A DNA stretch of 64,000 nucleotides from Albimonas sp963816545 (GTDB lineage: Bacteria; Pseudomonadota; Alphaproteobacteria; Rhodobacterales; Rhodobacteraceae). Shown here in pieces: positions 31,590-42,010 of the stretch. Every line of letters starts with the position of its first letter. Position 1 is the stretch's first letter. The stretch lies in NCBI GenBank assembly GCA_963816545.1, contig CAWFLE010000007.1, positions 1,116,001 through 1,180,000 of the forward strand. Reading direction: 5' to 3'. Under the pieces are notes generated by a model. The model saw nothing but the letters and a program-made list of their open reading frames with translations, was not told where the DNA came from and did not search any database. A program made the position numbers and the translations under genes.

Positions 31590-32997
31590 TCAGCCTTCCT
31601 CGCCGCGTCCGATCAGGCTGTGCTTGCGCAGCTTCACGTAAAGGCTCTGGCGCGAGAGGCCCAGCATCTCGGCCGCCGCGGCGCGGTTGTTGTTGGTGAG
31701 GTGGATCGCGGTCTCGATGCACATGCGCTCCACCACATCGGAGGTGGCGGCGACCAACTCCTTCAGCGGCGCGGAGCCCACGAGGTCGATCACGTTCTGC
31801 ATCGCCTCGCCGTCGATGGCGGGCGCAGGCTCCCGCGAGCCGACGACACGGGCGAGGTCGCGGATCACGAAGGCGTATCCCCCGGGCCCGCGGTCCGGCA
31901 GCTGCGTGGTGGAGATGTTGACCGACACGTCGACGCCGTACCGGGTCCTCAGCCGGGCCCCGAAGCCCGAGAGGCGGCCTGTTCGCGACGCCTGCTCCAT
32001 CATGATCGGCAGGTCCACGCCCGGACGGTCCAGGAAGTCCGAGAACGGGGCGCCCTGAACCTCGCGTGGCAGAGCCGCATCGACGAGATTGAGGAACGCT
32101 TCGTTCGCCCGCTCGATCACGCCGCTCGAAATCGGTGAAGACGATGGCGTCGCCGCCCTTGTGGAAGAGGCCGGCCAACGCCGCGCCGAGTTCGGAGGAG
32201 GGCGCGTCGGACGTCTCCTCCGAACCGAGGCGCAGCAGGAACATCGCCTCGCCGCCCGCGCGGAACAGCTGCGATTCGACGTTCAGCGCCCGGTAGCCGC
32301 GGCGCGTGCGCACGGCGCAGGTCTGCGGCTCGCCGGTCTCGGCGGCGCGGGCGGCGGCCACGGTGAAGTCGTCGCGGCTCCGGCCCTCGAACTCGGCCGA
32401 CATCAGCTCGCCGGAGAGGCCGTCCGCGGAAGCCCCGAGCAGACGGGCGGCTGCCGCGTTCAGGTCCAGGATCCGCCCGCTCTCCATGCTCGTGACCACG
32501 AGCGCGTCGCGCGAGGTTTCCAGCAGCAGGCGATACCGGCTCTCGTACTGGCGGAATTTCTCGTAGTCCTTCTCGAGCGCGAGCTGCGCCGAGACGAGCT
32601 TGCGCTGAAGCTCCGCCACCGGCCGAAGATCCCGACCCACGAGAAGGAATCGGTCGCCGGACTTGAAGGCGATGTAGCGGACCGGGATTTCGACGCCCGA
32701 ATCGAGATGATTCAGCTCCCGCCCCCGACGGACTCCGGAAGACCCGGCCTCCGACAGCAGGCGTTCGAGCTTGGGCCAGCTCTCCTCGGTCAGGACGGAG
32801 GTGATCGGCCGCCCGCGCCACTGGATCGCGGGGCCCGCCGCGCGCTGATCCGCGCCGGCGAGCGAGCCGATGATCACACCGGCCCCGTCCACCAGAAGAA
32901 CCAGGTCGCCGGCATAGGCGAGAGCTACGGCCAGATCTTCCGAAGACAGATCGGCGAGCAGCCCGAGGTCGAACGACGAAAGCTCATTTCTGCTCAC
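31590..32997 (-). CDS. ppsR: PpsR/CrtJ, PAS-domain photosynthesis repressor (frameshifted)
   Basis: An about 468-residue repressor of photosynthesis genes under aerobic/light conditions. It has an N-domain and PAS regions (GRDLRPVAELQRKLVSAQLA; RYRLLLETSRDALVVTSMES; TDFE then VIERANEAFLNLVDAALP) and a Fis-type C-terminal helix-turn-helix (NNRAAAAEMLGLSRQSLYVK). Frame breaks near 32123-32127 (one extra base in a CGGC context). The redox cysteine of Rhodobacter PpsR/CrtJ in the HTH helix is Ser here (AEMLGLSRQS), a difference also seen in the sphaeroides type. The start is taken as GTG 32997, after the ppaA stop; in-frame upstream codons lie inside ppaA. Confidence 0.9.
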
Positions 32998-33049
32998 GCG
33001 GAAGGCATCTTTCTCGTCAGGGATGTAGCCGCCGCCTTTCGGCACGGGT

Positions 33050-33949
33050 CTAACGATAGGACACCGGCGGAGCCGTCGATTCAAGGCGGCTTATCGCCAT
33101 ACGCACGTCCGCAGCGGCGTCAGCTCCGACCAGAGCATGCACCTGCGGCTCGAGATCGACGATGTATCCTCCGATGAAGATGGGGGGCGCGTCGCCCAGC
33201 CGGTCCCGGATGCGGCGCACGGCCTCGGCCAGGGGATCGACCATGCGCCGCGATCCGGCGGAGAGGCCGATCATGGCGAACGGGCGGGCGGCGGCCGCCT
33301 CGGCCGCTTCCTCCGGATTGCAGCCGACGAGAAGGCGGACCCAGAATCCCGCCCGCCGGAACCGGTCGGCGGCGATGAACGCGCCGAGGGTGTGGTCCTC
33401 CCCCTCCGGGACGCAGAGCAGGATGGACGGCTGGTCCCTCGGCCCCTGGGCGTCCGGACCCCGCGGCTCGTTCGCCCGCGCCGCCTCCTGGAGGCGGGCC
33501 GCGCCGAGGGTGACGTCCACGAAGCCGATGGAATCGTCCACCCAAAGCTCCCCGAGCCGACGGGCCGCGGCGGGGATCAGCTTCGCGATCACCTCTTCGC
33601 CCGTCATCCCGTAGGCGCGGAACCGGGAGAGCACGCGATGCCGCTCCATGCCGTCCTCGTCGAAGAGGGCCGCGCACAGATCCTCCATGGTGGGCGCGCG
33701 CGCGGCGCCGCCGGATCTCCCCCCCGCTTCGGACTTGTGCGGCGCGTATCTTCGGGCCAGCTCCGCGATCGCCGAGGCCGCGAGCACGCGCGCCGCGCGT
33801 GCGGCGGTGATGGACGCGAGCTCCTCGGCGAGCTCTTCCTCGAGCCGCATTGCGGAATCCCTCAGCTCCTCGTCGACGGCGGATGACGTCGCGCGCTCCG
33901 TGACGCCCATCGAGCTCAGGAACACGGAGGCGGGCTTTTTCGGCGCCAT
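33050..33949 (-). CDS. ppaA: PpaA/AerR, B12-binding antirepressor
   Basis: A 299-residue regulator with a helical N-region and a C-terminal cobalamin-binding domain, known in relatives to bind B12 in light and relieve PpsR/CrtJ repression. Family marks: RRLGELWVDDSIGFVDVTLG followed by AARLQEA (the conserved W and DDxxGFxxVT block), LLCVPEGEDHTLGAFIAADR with the His candidate for cobalt, and GLSAGSRRMVDPLAEAVRRI. Excellent ribosome-binding site GGGAGGG before ATG 33949. It is directly upstream of ppsR and divergent from bchF. Confidence 0.92.
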   Translation of the reverse strand: MAPKKPASVFLSSMGVTERATSSAVDEELRDSAMRLEEELAEELASITAARAARVLAASAIAELARRYAPHKSEAGGRSGGAARAPTMEDLCAALFDEDGMERHRVLSRFRAYGMTGEEVIAKLIPAAARRLGELWVDDSIGFVDVTLGAARLQEAARANEPRGPDAQGPRDQPSILLCVPEGEDHTLGAFIAADRFRRAGFWVRLLVGCNPEEAAEAAAARPFAMIGLSAGSRRMVDPLAEAVRRIRDRLGDAPPIFIGGYIVDLEPQVHALVGADAAADVRMAISRLESTAPPVSYR

Positions 33950-34251
33950 GAGACACCCTCCCTGCGCAGGCCCGGCACAGCGGCGATTCGCCGCGTATCT
34001 TTCTGCACGCTTGGTGCAGGGCCGCCGCCGAAAGGATCGGGGAACCATCCGCGCGCTGTCAACCAATATTGACGGGAATGTGGCGAGTGACCCTCAACCA
34101 TTGGGATCGGTAGCTGAACGGAACCCATTGCCAGCCTTGCGATCGCCGCACGCACGACTGTCCATTTCGAAAGTGTAAATTTAAATTGACGCTTCGCCGC
34201 GGGGAGGCTTAGGCTTCCTCCAGTCCCGCCCGACCGAAGGAAGGCGCGAAA
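33950..34251. promoter_or_regulatory. ppaA-bchF divergent regulatory region with two near-consensus PpsR sites
   Basis: 302 bases without a gene. Two sites read TGT-N12-ACG, one base off the PpsR consensus: 34057-34074 (TGTCAA...TTGACG) and 34174-34191 (TGTAAA...TTGACG). The AT-rich stretch GTAAATTTAAATTGAC around the second is the likely bchF promoter zone. The sites probably adjust both ppaA-ppsR and the long bchF-hemA operon. Confidence 0.6.
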
Positions 34252-34755
34252 GTGACGATCACCACCCGCTCCACCCAGACGCTGCGCCGCAACGCCCTCT
34301 ATACGCCCGAACAGAGAGCGCGCCGGGACGCCACCGTCTGGACCCAGGTTCAGGGGGTGCTCGCGATCGTCCAGTTCGCCGTCTTCCTCGCCTCTCTCGT
34401 CCTGGTCCTGCGATTCTCGCTGACGGGGGCCGGCTACGCCGCGGCGACCGCCTCCGTCCTCCTGAAGGCCGCCGCGCTGTTCGCGATCATGGTCACCGGC
34501 TCGATCTGGGAGCACCGGGTCTTCGGGCGCTGGCTGCTCGCACCGGCCTTCTTCTGGGAGGACATGGTCAGCTTCGCGGTCATCGCGCTGCACGCGGCCT
34601 ACGTGGCGGCGCTGCTGGGCGGATGGCTCGCCCCGACCGAACTCATGGCCCTCGCGCTCGTGGCCTACGCCGCCTACGCGATCAACGCCGCGCAGTTCCT
34701 TCTCAAGCTCCGGGCCGCGCGCCTGGAAGCTCCGGTCCGGGAGGCCGCGGCATGA
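34252..34755 (+). CDS. bchF: 2-vinyl bacteriochlorophyllide hydratase
   Basis: A 167-residue membrane protein hydrating the C3 vinyl group of chlorophyllide. Marks: LYTPEQRARRDATVWTQVQG, VTGSIWEHRVFGRWLLAPAF, FWEDMVSFAVIALHAAYVA, with about four helices. GTG start at 34252. The stop overlaps the bchN start. First gene of the bchFNBHLM-lhaA-puhABC-acsF-puhE-hemA operon. Confidence 0.95.
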   Translation: MTITTRSTQTLRRNALYTPEQRARRDATVWTQVQGVLAIVQFAVFLASLVLVLRFSLTGAGYAAATASVLLKAAALFAIMVTGSIWEHRVFGRWLLAPAFFWEDMVSFAVIALHAAYVAALLGGWLAPTELMALALVAYAAYAINAAQFLLKLRAARLEAPVREAAA

Positions 34756-36032
34756 ACCGCCCCCTCGCCGAACCCGTCGCCGGCGGCTGCGTCGACGCCC
34801 CCGTCCTGCGCCAGCGGGGCCAGCGGGAAGTCTTCTGCGGCCTCACCTCCATCGTCTGGCTGCACCGCCGCATGCAGGATTCGTTCTTCCTCGTGGTCGG
34901 CAGCCGGACCTGCGCCCACCTCCTCCAGTCCGCCGCCGGCGTGATGATCTTCGCCGAGCCCCGCTTCGGCACCGCGATCATGGAGGAAAAGGATCTCGCC
35001 GGTCTCGCCGACGCGAACGAGGAGCTGGACCGCGAGGTCGCGCGCCTGCTGGCCCGACGGCCGGAAATCCGGCGCCTGTTCCTCGTGGGCTCCTGCCCGT
35101 CCGAGGTCATCAAGCTGGATCTCTCGCGCGCCGCCCAGCGGCTGAGCGCCGCCCATGCGCCGCATGTGGAGGTGCTGAACTTCTCCGGCTCCGGCATCGA
35201 GACCACCTTCACCGAGGGCGAGGACGCCTGCCTCGCCGCGATGGTCCCCGGCCTGCCGGAGACGGACGCGACCCAGCTCCTGATCGCCGGGGCCTTGCCC
35301 GACGTGGTGGAGGACCAGGCGCGGCGGCTGTTCGATGACATGGGCCTCGGGCCGGTGCATTTCCTGCCCGCCCGCCGCGCGGAGGATGCGCCCGGTGTCG
35401 GCCCGGGAACGGCGGTCCTTCTCGCCCAGCCTTTCCTCGGCGAGACGGCGGCCGCGCTGGAAGCCCGCGGCGCCCATGTCCTCCGCTCCCCCTTCCCGTT
35501 CGGCGAGGAAGGCTCCACCGCCTGGCTCGCCGCAGCCGCCGAGGCGTTCGAAGTCCCCGCCCGCCGCTTCGCGGACGCGACCGACGGCCCGCGCGCGCGC
35601 GCGCGGGCCGCCGTGGCCCGGGTGTCCTCGGCTCTGCGGGGCCGCACCCTGTTCCTCTTCCCCGACAGCCAGCTGGAGATCCCCCTCGCCCGCTTCCTCG
35701 CGCGCGAATGCGGGATGCGTCCGCTGGAAGTCGCCGCACCCTACATCCACCAGGCCCTGATGGCGCCGGAGCTGGCGCTGCTTCCCGCCGGCCCCGTGAT
35801 CGCGGAGGGGCAGGACGTGGACCTCCAGCTCGACCGCTGCCGGACCGCGCGCCCCGACCTCACGGTCTGCGGCCTCGGCCTCGCCAATCCGCTGGAGGGG
35901 GAGGGGCTGACCACCAAATGGGCCATCGAGCTCGTGTTCTCGCCCATCCACCTCTACGAGCAGGCCGCGGATCTGGCGGAGCTGTTCGCCCGCCCCCTGC
36001 GCCGCCGCGAGATCCTGCGGAGGGCGTCATGA
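34752..36032 (+). CDS. bchN: light-independent protochlorophyllide reductase subunit N
   Basis: A 426-residue NifD/K-like subunit of dark-operative protochlorophyllide reductase. The NB-cluster cysteines are seen in REVFCGLTSIVWLHRR, VVGSRTCAHLLQSAAGV and FLVGSCPSEVIKLDLSRAA. C-terminal VCGLGLANPLEGEGLTTKW is typical. ATG overlaps the bchF stop; its own stop overlaps bchB. No frame breaks. Confidence 0.96.
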   Translation: MNRPLAEPVAGGCVDAPVLRQRGQREVFCGLTSIVWLHRRMQDSFFLVVGSRTCAHLLQSAAGVMIFAEPRFGTAIMEEKDLAGLADANEELDREVARLLARRPEIRRLFLVGSCPSEVIKLDLSRAAQRLSAAHAPHVEVLNFSGSGIETTFTEGEDACLAAMVPGLPETDATQLLIAGALPDVVEDQARRLFDDMGLGPVHFLPARRAEDAPGVGPGTAVLLAQPFLGETAAALEARGAHVLRSPFPFGEEGSTAWLAAAAEAFEVPARRFADATDGPRARARAAVARVSSALRGRTLFLFPDSQLEIPLARFLARECGMRPLEVAAPYIHQALMAPELALLPAGPVIAEGQDVDLQLDRCRTARPDLTVCGLGLANPLEGEGLTTKWAIELVFSPIHLYEQAADLAELFARPLRRREILRRAS

Positions 36033-37522
36033 AGCTCTCGGTCTGGACCTACGAGGGGCCGCCCCATGTGGGCGCGATGCGGATCGCGACCTCGATGCCG
36101 GGGCTGCACTACGTCCTGCACGCGCCGCAGGGCGACACCTACGCCGACCTGCTGTTCACGATGATCGAGCGGCGAAACGCCCGCCCGCCCGTCACCTACA
36201 CCACCTTCCAGGCCCGCGACCTGGGCTCGGACACCGCCACGCTCTTCCGCGACTCCTGCCGCGACGCCTATGAGCGGTTCCGGCCTGAGGCGATGATCGT
36301 CGGCGCCTCCTGCACCGCGGAGCTGATCCAGGACGACCCGGGCGGCCTTGCCGAGGCGCTCGGCCTGCCGATCCCGGTGATCGCGCTGGAGCTGCCCTCC
36401 TACCAGCGCAAGGAGACGTGGGGCGCCTCCGAAACCTTCTACCAGCTCGTCCGCCGCCTCGCCGCGCCCTGCGCGCGGACCGAGCGGCCGAGCTGCAACA
36501 TCCTCGGCCCCACCGCCCTCGGCTTCCGTCACCGCGACGACGCCGCCGAGATCGCGGGGCTGCTGCGCGGGATGGGAATCGACGTCAACGTGATCGCGCC
36601 GCTCGGCGCCCGTCCTTCGGACCTGGCCCGTCTCGGCGCCGCCTGGTTCAACGTGCCCCTCGCCCCCGAGATCGCGGAAACCGCCTGCCGCTGGCTGGAG
36701 CGGGAGCACGGGCAGCCCTCCACCGCCACCCTCCCATACGGAACCGGCGCGACGCGGGAATTCCTGACGGAGGCCGCGGCGCTGGCGGGCGTCGCGCCGG
36801 AGTGGTCCGAGGACGACCTGCGCCAGCCGTGGTGGGCGGCGTCGGTGGACAGCACCTACCTCACCGGCAAGCGCGTCTTCATCTTCGCCGAGGGCGCGCG
36901 CGCCGTCGCCGCCGCCCGGGTCGTCACGCAGGAGATGGGCTTCGCCCTCGCCGGCCTCGGCTGCTGGAACCGCGAGATGGCGCGGCCGGTGCGCGCCTGC
37001 GCCAGGGAGCACGGGCTGGAGCCGCTGATCACCGACGACTACCTCGAGGTGGAGGCCGCCATCGCAGAGGCCCAGCCCGAGCTGATCCTCGGCGGTCAGA
37101 TGGAGCGGCATATCGGCAAGCGCCTGGGCATCCCCTGCGCCGTCGTCTCGGCGCCGTTCCACGTCCAGGACCACCCGGCGCGGCGATCCCCGCAGATGGG
37201 GTTCGAGGGGGCGAACGTCCTCTTCGACACCTGGGTGCATCCGCTGGTCATGGGGCTGGAGGAGCACCTCCTCGCCATGTTCCGCGACGACTTCGAGTTC
37301 AACGACGCGGCCGGCCCCTCCCATCTCGGAGCGGGCGTCGAAACCGCCCCGCACCCGGAGGCCCCCGCCTGGACCGACGCTGCGGAGCGCGAACTGCACA
37401 AGGTCCCCTTCTTCGTCCGGGGCAAGGCCCGGCGGAACACCGAGGCCTTCGCGGCCGCGCACGGCATCGCCGCGATCTCGGTGGACACGCTCTATGAGGC
37501 GAAGGCGCACCATGCACGTTGA
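36029..37522 (+). CDS. bchB: light-independent protochlorophyllide reductase subunit B
   Basis: A 497-residue partner of BchN that binds protochlorophyllide and gives one Asp ligand to the shared [4Fe-4S] cluster (N-terminal region around GPPHVGAMRIATSMPGLHYV). Other marks: VGASCTAELIQDDPGGLAEA, LELPSYQRKETWGASETFYQ, and the C-terminal domain WTDAAERELHKVPFFVRGKA with RRNTEAFA. ATGA overlap with bchN. Overlaps bchH by 11 bases. Intact. Confidence 0.96.
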   Translation: MKLSVWTYEGPPHVGAMRIATSMPGLHYVLHAPQGDTYADLLFTMIERRNARPPVTYTTFQARDLGSDTATLFRDSCRDAYERFRPEAMIVGASCTAELIQDDPGGLAEALGLPIPVIALELPSYQRKETWGASETFYQLVRRLAAPCARTERPSCNILGPTALGFRHRDDAAEIAGLLRGMGIDVNVIAPLGARPSDLARLGAAWFNVPLAPEIAETACRWLEREHGQPSTATLPYGTGATREFLTEAAALAGVAPEWSEDDLRQPWWAASVDSTYLTGKRVFIFAEGARAVAAARVVTQEMGFALAGLGCWNREMARPVRACAREHGLEPLITDDYLEVEAAIAEAQPELILGGQMERHIGKRLGIPCAVVSAPFHVQDHPARRSPQMGFEGANVLFDTWVHPLVMGLEEHLLAMFRDDFEFNDAAGPSHLGAGVETAPHPEAPAWTDAAERELHKVPFFVRGKARRNTEAFAAAHGIAAISVDTLYEAKAHHAR

Positions 37523-40500
37523 ATCCCCCTCCCTCCGCATCGCGATCGTGACCATGGACCGGCACGTGGCCGGCCCCGCCGCCCGCGCCCGCGCCCGCCT
37601 CTCGCGCGCGGCGCCGGGTCTGCGCCTGACCGTCCATGCCGCCGCCGAGTGGGCCGAGCATCCCGCCGCGCTGGAGGAGGCCCGCGCCGCGATCGCCGAA
37701 GCCGACATCATCATCGCCAACATGCTGTTCCTGGATGAGCATGTGCAGGCCATCCGCCCGGCGCTGGAAGCCCGGCGCGAGGGCTGCGACGCCATGGTCT
37801 GCCTGCTCTCGGCCGGCGAGATCGTGCGGCTGACCAAGCTCGGGCGCCTGGACATGTCCCAGCCCTCCGGCAAGCTGACCGGCCTTCTGAAGCGGCTGCG
37901 CGGAAGCTCCGGCGGCCGTCCCCAGAGCGGCGCGCGCCAGATGGACATGCTGCGCCGTCTGCCCCGCCTCCTGCGCTGGATCCCCGGCAAGGCCCAGGAC
38001 CTGCGGTCCTACTTCCTGTGCATGCAGTACTGGCTCGCCGCCTCCGACGACAACGTGGCGGCGATGGTGGGCTTCCTCGCCTCCCGCTACGCGCAGGGGC
38101 CGCGGGCCGACCTCGCCGCGCGCCTGCCCGCCCCGGAGCCGGAGATCTATCCCGAGGTCGGCCTCTACCATCCGCGCCTCAAGGGCCGGGTGACCGAGAC
38201 CTTCGCGACGCTGCCCCGCGGCGGCGACAAGGGGACGGTGGGGCTGCTGCTGATGAGGGCCTACGTCCTCGCCGGCGACACCGACCATTACGACGCCGTG
38301 ATCGTGGCGCTGGAAGCGCGGGGCCTCACGGTGATCCCGGCCTTCGCCTCCGGCCTCGACGCCCGTCCCGCGATGGAGGCGTATTTCCACGGCTCCCGCG
38401 GCCCGAGGATCGACGCGCTCCTGTCCCTGACCGGCTTCTCGCTCGTCGGCGGGCCGGCCTACAATGACGGACCCGCCGCCGAGGAAGCCCTCGCCGCGCT
38501 GGACGTCCCCTACGTCGCCGCCCATGCCGTCGAGTTCCAGACCCTGGAAGCCTGGGCCGAGGGACCGGGCCTGGGCCCGGTGGAGGCGACCATGCTGGTC
38601 GCCCTGCCCGAGATCGACGGCGCCACGGGCCCGATGGTCTTCGGCGGCCGCGGCGCGGGCCTGGAGACCCCCACCGGCGGCGACGCCACCGGCGAGAAGG
38701 CCATGCGCCCCGCACCCGAGCGGGTGGCGCGCCTCGCGGACCGGGTCGCGCGCCTCGTCGCGCTGCGCCGCTCGGCCGTCGCGAAGCGCAAGGCGGCCAT
38801 CGTCCTCTTCGGCTTCCCGCCCAACGCAGGCGCCGTGGGAACGGCCGCGCATCTGTCGGTGTTCGAGAGCCTGCACAACGTCCTCCACGCCATGAAGGCC
38901 GAGGGCTGGACCGTCGAGCCCCCCGCCACGGTGGACGATCTGCGCCGGGCCGTCCTCTCGGGCGGCGAGACCTACGGACAGCCCGCCGCCATCCTCGCCC
39001 GCATCCCCGCCGACGATCTGGTGAAGCGCGAGCCGCATCTGCGCGAGATCGAGGCGCAGTGGGGCCCCGCCCCCGGCCGTCACCAGACCGACGGCTCCGG
39101 CGTGTTCGTCCTCGGCGCCCGTTTCGGCAACATCGCGGTCTGCATCCAGCCCGCCTTCGGACACGAGGGCGACCCGATGCGGCTGCTGTTCGAGAAGGGC
39201 TTCGCCCCCACCCACGCCTTCTGCGCCTTCTACCGCTGGATCCGCGAGGATTTCGGGGCCGACGCCGCCCTCCATTTCGGCATGCACGGCGCGCTGGAGT
39301 TCATGCCGGGCAAGCAGTGCGGCCTCGGCCCCGAATGCTGGCCCGACCGCCTGATCGGCGACCTGCCCAACATCTGCCTCTACGCCGCCAACAACCCCTC
39401 CGAGGGCACGCTCGCCAAGCGCCGGGCGGCGGCGACGCTGGTGTCTCACCTGACCCCGCCCCTGGCGCGCGCCGGGCTCTACAAGGGCCTCGCCGACCTG
39501 CGCGCGACGCTGGAGCGCTGGCGCGAGAGCCATCCCGGCGATCCGGCCCGCCCGGAGCTCGCCCGGCTCCTGCAGGCGCAGGCCGCGGCGCTGGACTTCT
39601 GCCCGGCCGAGCCGGAGTGGCCGCAGCCAGAAGCCGCCGCGTCCCGCCTGTGGCTCGACCTCATGGAGCATGAGCGCAGCCTGATCCCCCACGGCCTGCA
39701 CATCGTCGGCGCCCCGTCGGACCCTGCGCAGCGCGCCGAGCTGCTGGCCGCCATGGCCGAAATGGACGGCGCCGACCCCGAGGCGCTGGCCGAAGCCGAC
39801 CGCCTGATGGCCGAGGACCACGAGACCCCCGCCCTGCTGCGCGCGCTCGGCGGTCGGTTCATCCGGCCCGTGCCCGGCGGGGACCTGCTGCGAAATCCCT
39901 CGATCCTGCCTACCGGGCGCAACATCCACGCCTTCGATCCCTATCGGATGCCCACCGCCTTCGCGGTCGCCGAGGGGGCGCGGCAGGCGGACCGGCTCAT
40001 CGCCCGCCACGTCGCCGATCATGGCGCCGCGCCGCGCTCGGTGGCGCTGGTGCTCTGGGGGTCGGACAACATCAAGTCCGACGGCGGGCCCATCGCCCAG
40101 GCGCTGGCGCTGATGGGGGCGAAGCCCCGCACCGACAGCTACGGCCGGCTATGCGGCGCTCTGCTCGTGCCGCTGGAGGAGCTGGGGCGCCCGCGGATCG
40201 ACGTGCTGATGACCCTCTCCGGGCGTGTTCCGGGACCTGCTGCCGATCCAGACCCGGATGCTGGCGGAAGCCGCCTGGCTCGCCGCCTCCGCCGACGAGC
40301 CGGAGGCCGAGAACGCCGTCCGCGCCCACGCCCTCGCCTACGCCGCCAAGGCCGGCTGCGATCTGGAAACCGCCGCCCTGCGCGTCTTCTCCAACGCCGA
40401 GGGCGCCTACGGCTCCAACGTCAATCACCTGATCGACTGCGGCGGCTGGGGCGACGAGGACGAACTCGCCGACGCCTACGAGGCCCGCAAGTCCTTCGCC

Positions 40501-41106
40501 TATGGCCGCGACGGCCGCGCCGCCGCGCAGCCCGCCCTCCTGCAGGCCTCCCTCGCCGAGGTGGATCTCGCCTACCAGAACCTCGAGAGCGCCGAGCTCG
40601 GCGTCACCACGGTGGACCACTACTTCGACACGCTCGGCGGCGTCGGCCGCGCCGTGAAGCGCGCCCGGGGCGAGGCCCCGCCCGTCTATATCGGCGACTC
40701 CACCACCGGGACCGGCAAGGTCCGCTCCCTGTCCGAGCAGGTGGCGCTGGAGACCCGCACCCGCGCCCTCAACCCCAAGTGGCACGAGGCGCTGCTCAAG
40801 CACGGCCATGAGGGCGTCCGCCAGATCGAGGCGCATGTGACCAACACGCTGGGCTGGTCCGCCACCACCGGCCAGGTCGACCCCTGGGTCTACCAGCGCC
40901 TTACCGAAACCTTCGTGCTGGACGAGGCCATGCGCCGTCGCCTGTCCGAGCTGAACCCGACCGCCTCGGCCCGCATGTCGGGGCGCCTGCTGGAGGCGCA
41001 GGAACGCGCCTACTGGTCCCCCGACCCCGAGACCCTGGAAGCGCTGCGCCGCGGCGCCGAAGAGCTGGAAGACCGGCTCGAAGGCCTCGGGATGGCCGCC
41101 GAATGA
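37512..41106 (+). CDS. bchH: magnesium chelatase subunit H (one-base frameshift)
   Basis: An about 1197-residue porphyrin-binding catalytic subunit of Mg-chelatase. Family blocks: ADIIIANMLFLDEHVQAIRP, TFATLPRGGDKGTVGLLLMR, HFGMHGALEFMPGKQCGLGP, and ALVLWGSDNIKSDGGPIAQA; after the break, EGAYGSNVNHLIDCGGWGDE and TTVDHYFDTLGGVGRAVKRA. One extra base near 40221-40224 breaks MTLSG-VFRDLLPIQTRML. Everything on both sides is intact. ATG 37512 overlaps the end of bchB. Confidence 0.95.
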
Positions 41107-41116
41107 GGAGAACCCG

Positions 41117-42010
41117 ATGAGCCCGCTCGATCGCACACCCCCGAGCCTGCGCGAGGACGGCGAAGGCTCCGTGCAGGTGCACATGGACGCCTCGATGAAG
41201 ATCGAGGGGGCCAAGGTCTTCGCGGTCTACGGAAAGGGCGGGATCGGCAAGTCCACGACCTCGTCCAACCTGTCGGCCGCCTTCTCGATGCTGGGCAAGC
41301 GCGTGCTCCAGATCGGCTGCGACCCCAAGCACAACTCCACCTTCACCCTGACCAAGAGCCTGGTGCCCACGGTGATCGACACCCTCAAGGAGGTCGATTT
41401 CCACGCCGAGGAGCTGCGCCCCGAGGATTTCGTGCATCGCGGCTTCAACGGCGTGATGTGCGTGGAGGCCGGCGGCCCCCCCGCCGGCACCGGCTGCGGC
41501 GGCTACGTGGTGGGGCAGACCGTGAAGCTCCTGAAGCAGCACCACCTGCTCGAAGAAACCGACGTGGTGATCTTCGACGTGCTCGGCGACGTGGTCTGCG
41601 GCGGCTTCGCGGCGCCCCTGATGCACGCGGACCGGGCCATCGTGGTCACCGCCAACGACTTCGACTCGATCTACGCCATGAACCGCATCCTGGCGGCGGT
41701 GGAGGCGAAGTCGAAGAACTACGCCGTGCGCCTCGCCGGCTGCATCGCCAACCGCTCCCGCGAGACCGAGCAGGTGGACCGCTACTGCGACGCAGTCGGC
41801 TTCAAGCGGATCGCCCACTTTCCCGACCTCGACGCCATCCGCCGCTCGCGCCTCAAGAAGTGCACCCTGTTCGAGATGGAGGGCGACGACGTCCTCGCCG
41901 TGCAGGCCGAATACATCCGCCTCGCCGAGGCGCTCTATGCAGGCACCGACCCGCTCGCGCCCGCGCCGCTGCCGGACCGCGATATCTTCGAATTGCTGGG
42001 GTTCGACTGA
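41117..42010 (+). CDS. bchL: light-independent protochlorophyllide reductase iron-sulfur ATP-binding subunit L
   Basis: A 297-residue NifH-like reductase of the BchLNB system. P-loop YGKGGIGKSTTSSN (residues 38-51) and the two [4Fe-4S] cysteines, GTGCGGY (Cys127) and DVVCGGF (Cys161), are intact, as are switch regions (DVLGDVVCGG). N-terminal 30 residues are non-conserved. The 10-base gap from bchH contains GAGGAGAA. Its TGA overlaps the bchM ATG by one base. Confidence 0.97.
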   Translation: MSPLDRTPPSLREDGEGSVQVHMDASMKIEGAKVFAVYGKGGIGKSTTSSNLSAAFSMLGKRVLQIGCDPKHNSTFTLTKSLVPTVIDTLKEVDFHAEELRPEDFVHRGFNGVMCVEAGGPPAGTGCGGYVVGQTVKLLKQHHLLEETDVVIFDVLGDVVCGGFAAPLMHADRAIVVTANDFDSIYAMNRILAAVEAKSKNYAVRLAGCIANRSRETEQVDRYCDAVGFKRIAHFPDLDAIRRSRLKKCTLFEMEGDDVLAVQAEYIRLAEALYAGTDPLAPAPLPDRDIFELLGFD

